From: Atribacterota bacterium
GTDB taxonomy: Bacteria > Atribacterota > Phoenicimicrobiia > Phoenicimicrobiales > Phoenicimicrobiaceae
NCBI GenBank assembly: GCA_030599445.1
Contig: JAUVOA010000110.1
Location: forward strand, 1 to 5,766
Length of the DNA: 5,766 nucleotides
Direction: 5' to 3'
Below, piece by piece: positions 5,619 through 5,766 of the stretch. The position numbers were made by a program, and so were the translations under genes. Position 1 is the first letter of the stretch. Each line of letters opens with the position of its first letter. The notes beneath the pieces are model-generated. The model searched no databases, had not been told where the DNA came from, and saw nothing but the letters and a program-made list of their open reading frames with translations.

Positions 5619-5642
5619 GTAGGACAGGCGTCTCGCCTGTCT
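5619..5642 (+). repeat. REP-like palindrome B (GTAGGACAGG variant)
   Basis: GTAG is followed by GACAGGCG (5623-5630) and CGCCTGTC (5634-5641) with loop TCT. The stem is 8 bp, the same size as palindrome A, but its sequence is completely different apart from the GTAGG entry. Confidence 0.7.
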
Positions 5643-5644
5643 AA

Positions 5645-5721
5645 GTAGGGGCACGATGCATCGTGCCCATGATAATCAAAAGACAGCAAACAAAGATGGG
5701 CACAATTCATTGTGCCCCTAC
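5645..5721. repeat. Inverted pair of REP-like palindromes C and D (REPIN-like unit)
   Basis: C (5645-5670) reads GTAGGGG then a perfect 20-nt palindrome at 5649-5668. D (5696-5721) is the same design on the minus strand: GTAGGGGCACAATGAATTGT on its first 20 bases. Each folds alone, and C can also pair with D over about 26 nt with three differences, leaving a 25-nt loop (5671-5695). Two REP sequences in opposite orientation is the layout called a REPIN, which RAYT transposases are known to mobilise. No transposase is present in the window. Confidence 0.75.
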
Positions 5722-5766
5722 ACCTAAATCCTGGTTTCTTTAACGCGACGATACTAAGCTACTATA

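Larger units (their letters stand above)
5401..5766. other. Non-coding, repeat-rich stretch at the right edge
   Basis: No gene with a credible start, length and composition was seen on either strand in these 366 bases. From left to right it holds an AT-rich part with T-runs (5401-5490), two blocks of 7-nt tandem repeats (5493-5564), a cluster of four short GC-rich palindromes (5574-5721), and a featureless end. It is probably an intergenic region that collects small repeats upstream of the riboswitch promoter. Confidence 0.6.

Noticed and set aside
5574..5721. Possible CRISPR array
   Set aside because: The four elements differ in stem sequence, have irregular spacing and mixed orientation, and each is itself a palindrome. 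They fit REP-like repeats better.

Overview
The window looks like chromosomal DNA from a low-GC, anaerobic-type bacterium. All supported genes lie on the minus strand, so the window reads right to left. A tandem glycine riboswitch shows the host is a bacterium. Iron-sulphur flavoenzymes, AT-rich spacers with GGAGG-type ribosome sites and many small palindromic repeats suggest a clostridial-type Firmicute or an uncultivated anaerobic phylum such as Atribacterota. The taxonomic guess is weak and rests only on style.

Layout from right to left: 5766-5400 is non-coding and holds a cluster of four short palindromes (5574-5721) plus two sets of 7-nt tandem repeats (5493-5564). A promoter candidate (5373-5400) leads into a two-aptamer glycine riboswitch (5330-5142), which ends in an intrinsic terminator (5145-5109). 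The next gene is a PgeF/YfiH laccase-domain protein (5058-4231). A 95-nt gap with a consensus -10 box follows. Then come five tightly packed genes (4135-836): a plant-type [2Fe-2S] protein, an NAD(P)/FAD oxidoreductase, a 2[4Fe-4S] ferredoxin, a BFD-like [2Fe-2S] protein and a DAO-family flavoenzyme. A 396-nt gap follows, with a 27-bp-arm REP-like palindrome at 623-703. The window ends inside a branched-chain amino-acid-type ABC transporter binding protein (439 to the left edge).

The five genes together encode the parts of a multi-subunit, dye-linked amino-acid dehydrogenase of the L-proline dehydrogenase (Thermococcales PDH1) / sarcosine oxidase / hydrogen cyanide synthase superfamily. The DAO subunit would oxidise an amino or imino acid. 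Electrons would pass through [2Fe-2S] and [4Fe-4S] centres to the second flavoprotein and then to NAD(P)+ or another carrier. There is no SoxD, SoxG or aminomethyltransferase domain, so this is not a classical tetrameric sarcosine oxidase. The substrate cannot be read from sequence; the nearby glycine riboswitch makes glycine or sarcosine attractive guesses.

The most interesting point is the regulatory link: a glycine-sensing tandem riboswitch with a visible terminator/P1 overlap sits directly in front of a peptidoglycan-editing-type gene and upstream of an amino-acid oxidation operon, not in front of the usual glycine cleavage genes or glycine transporter.
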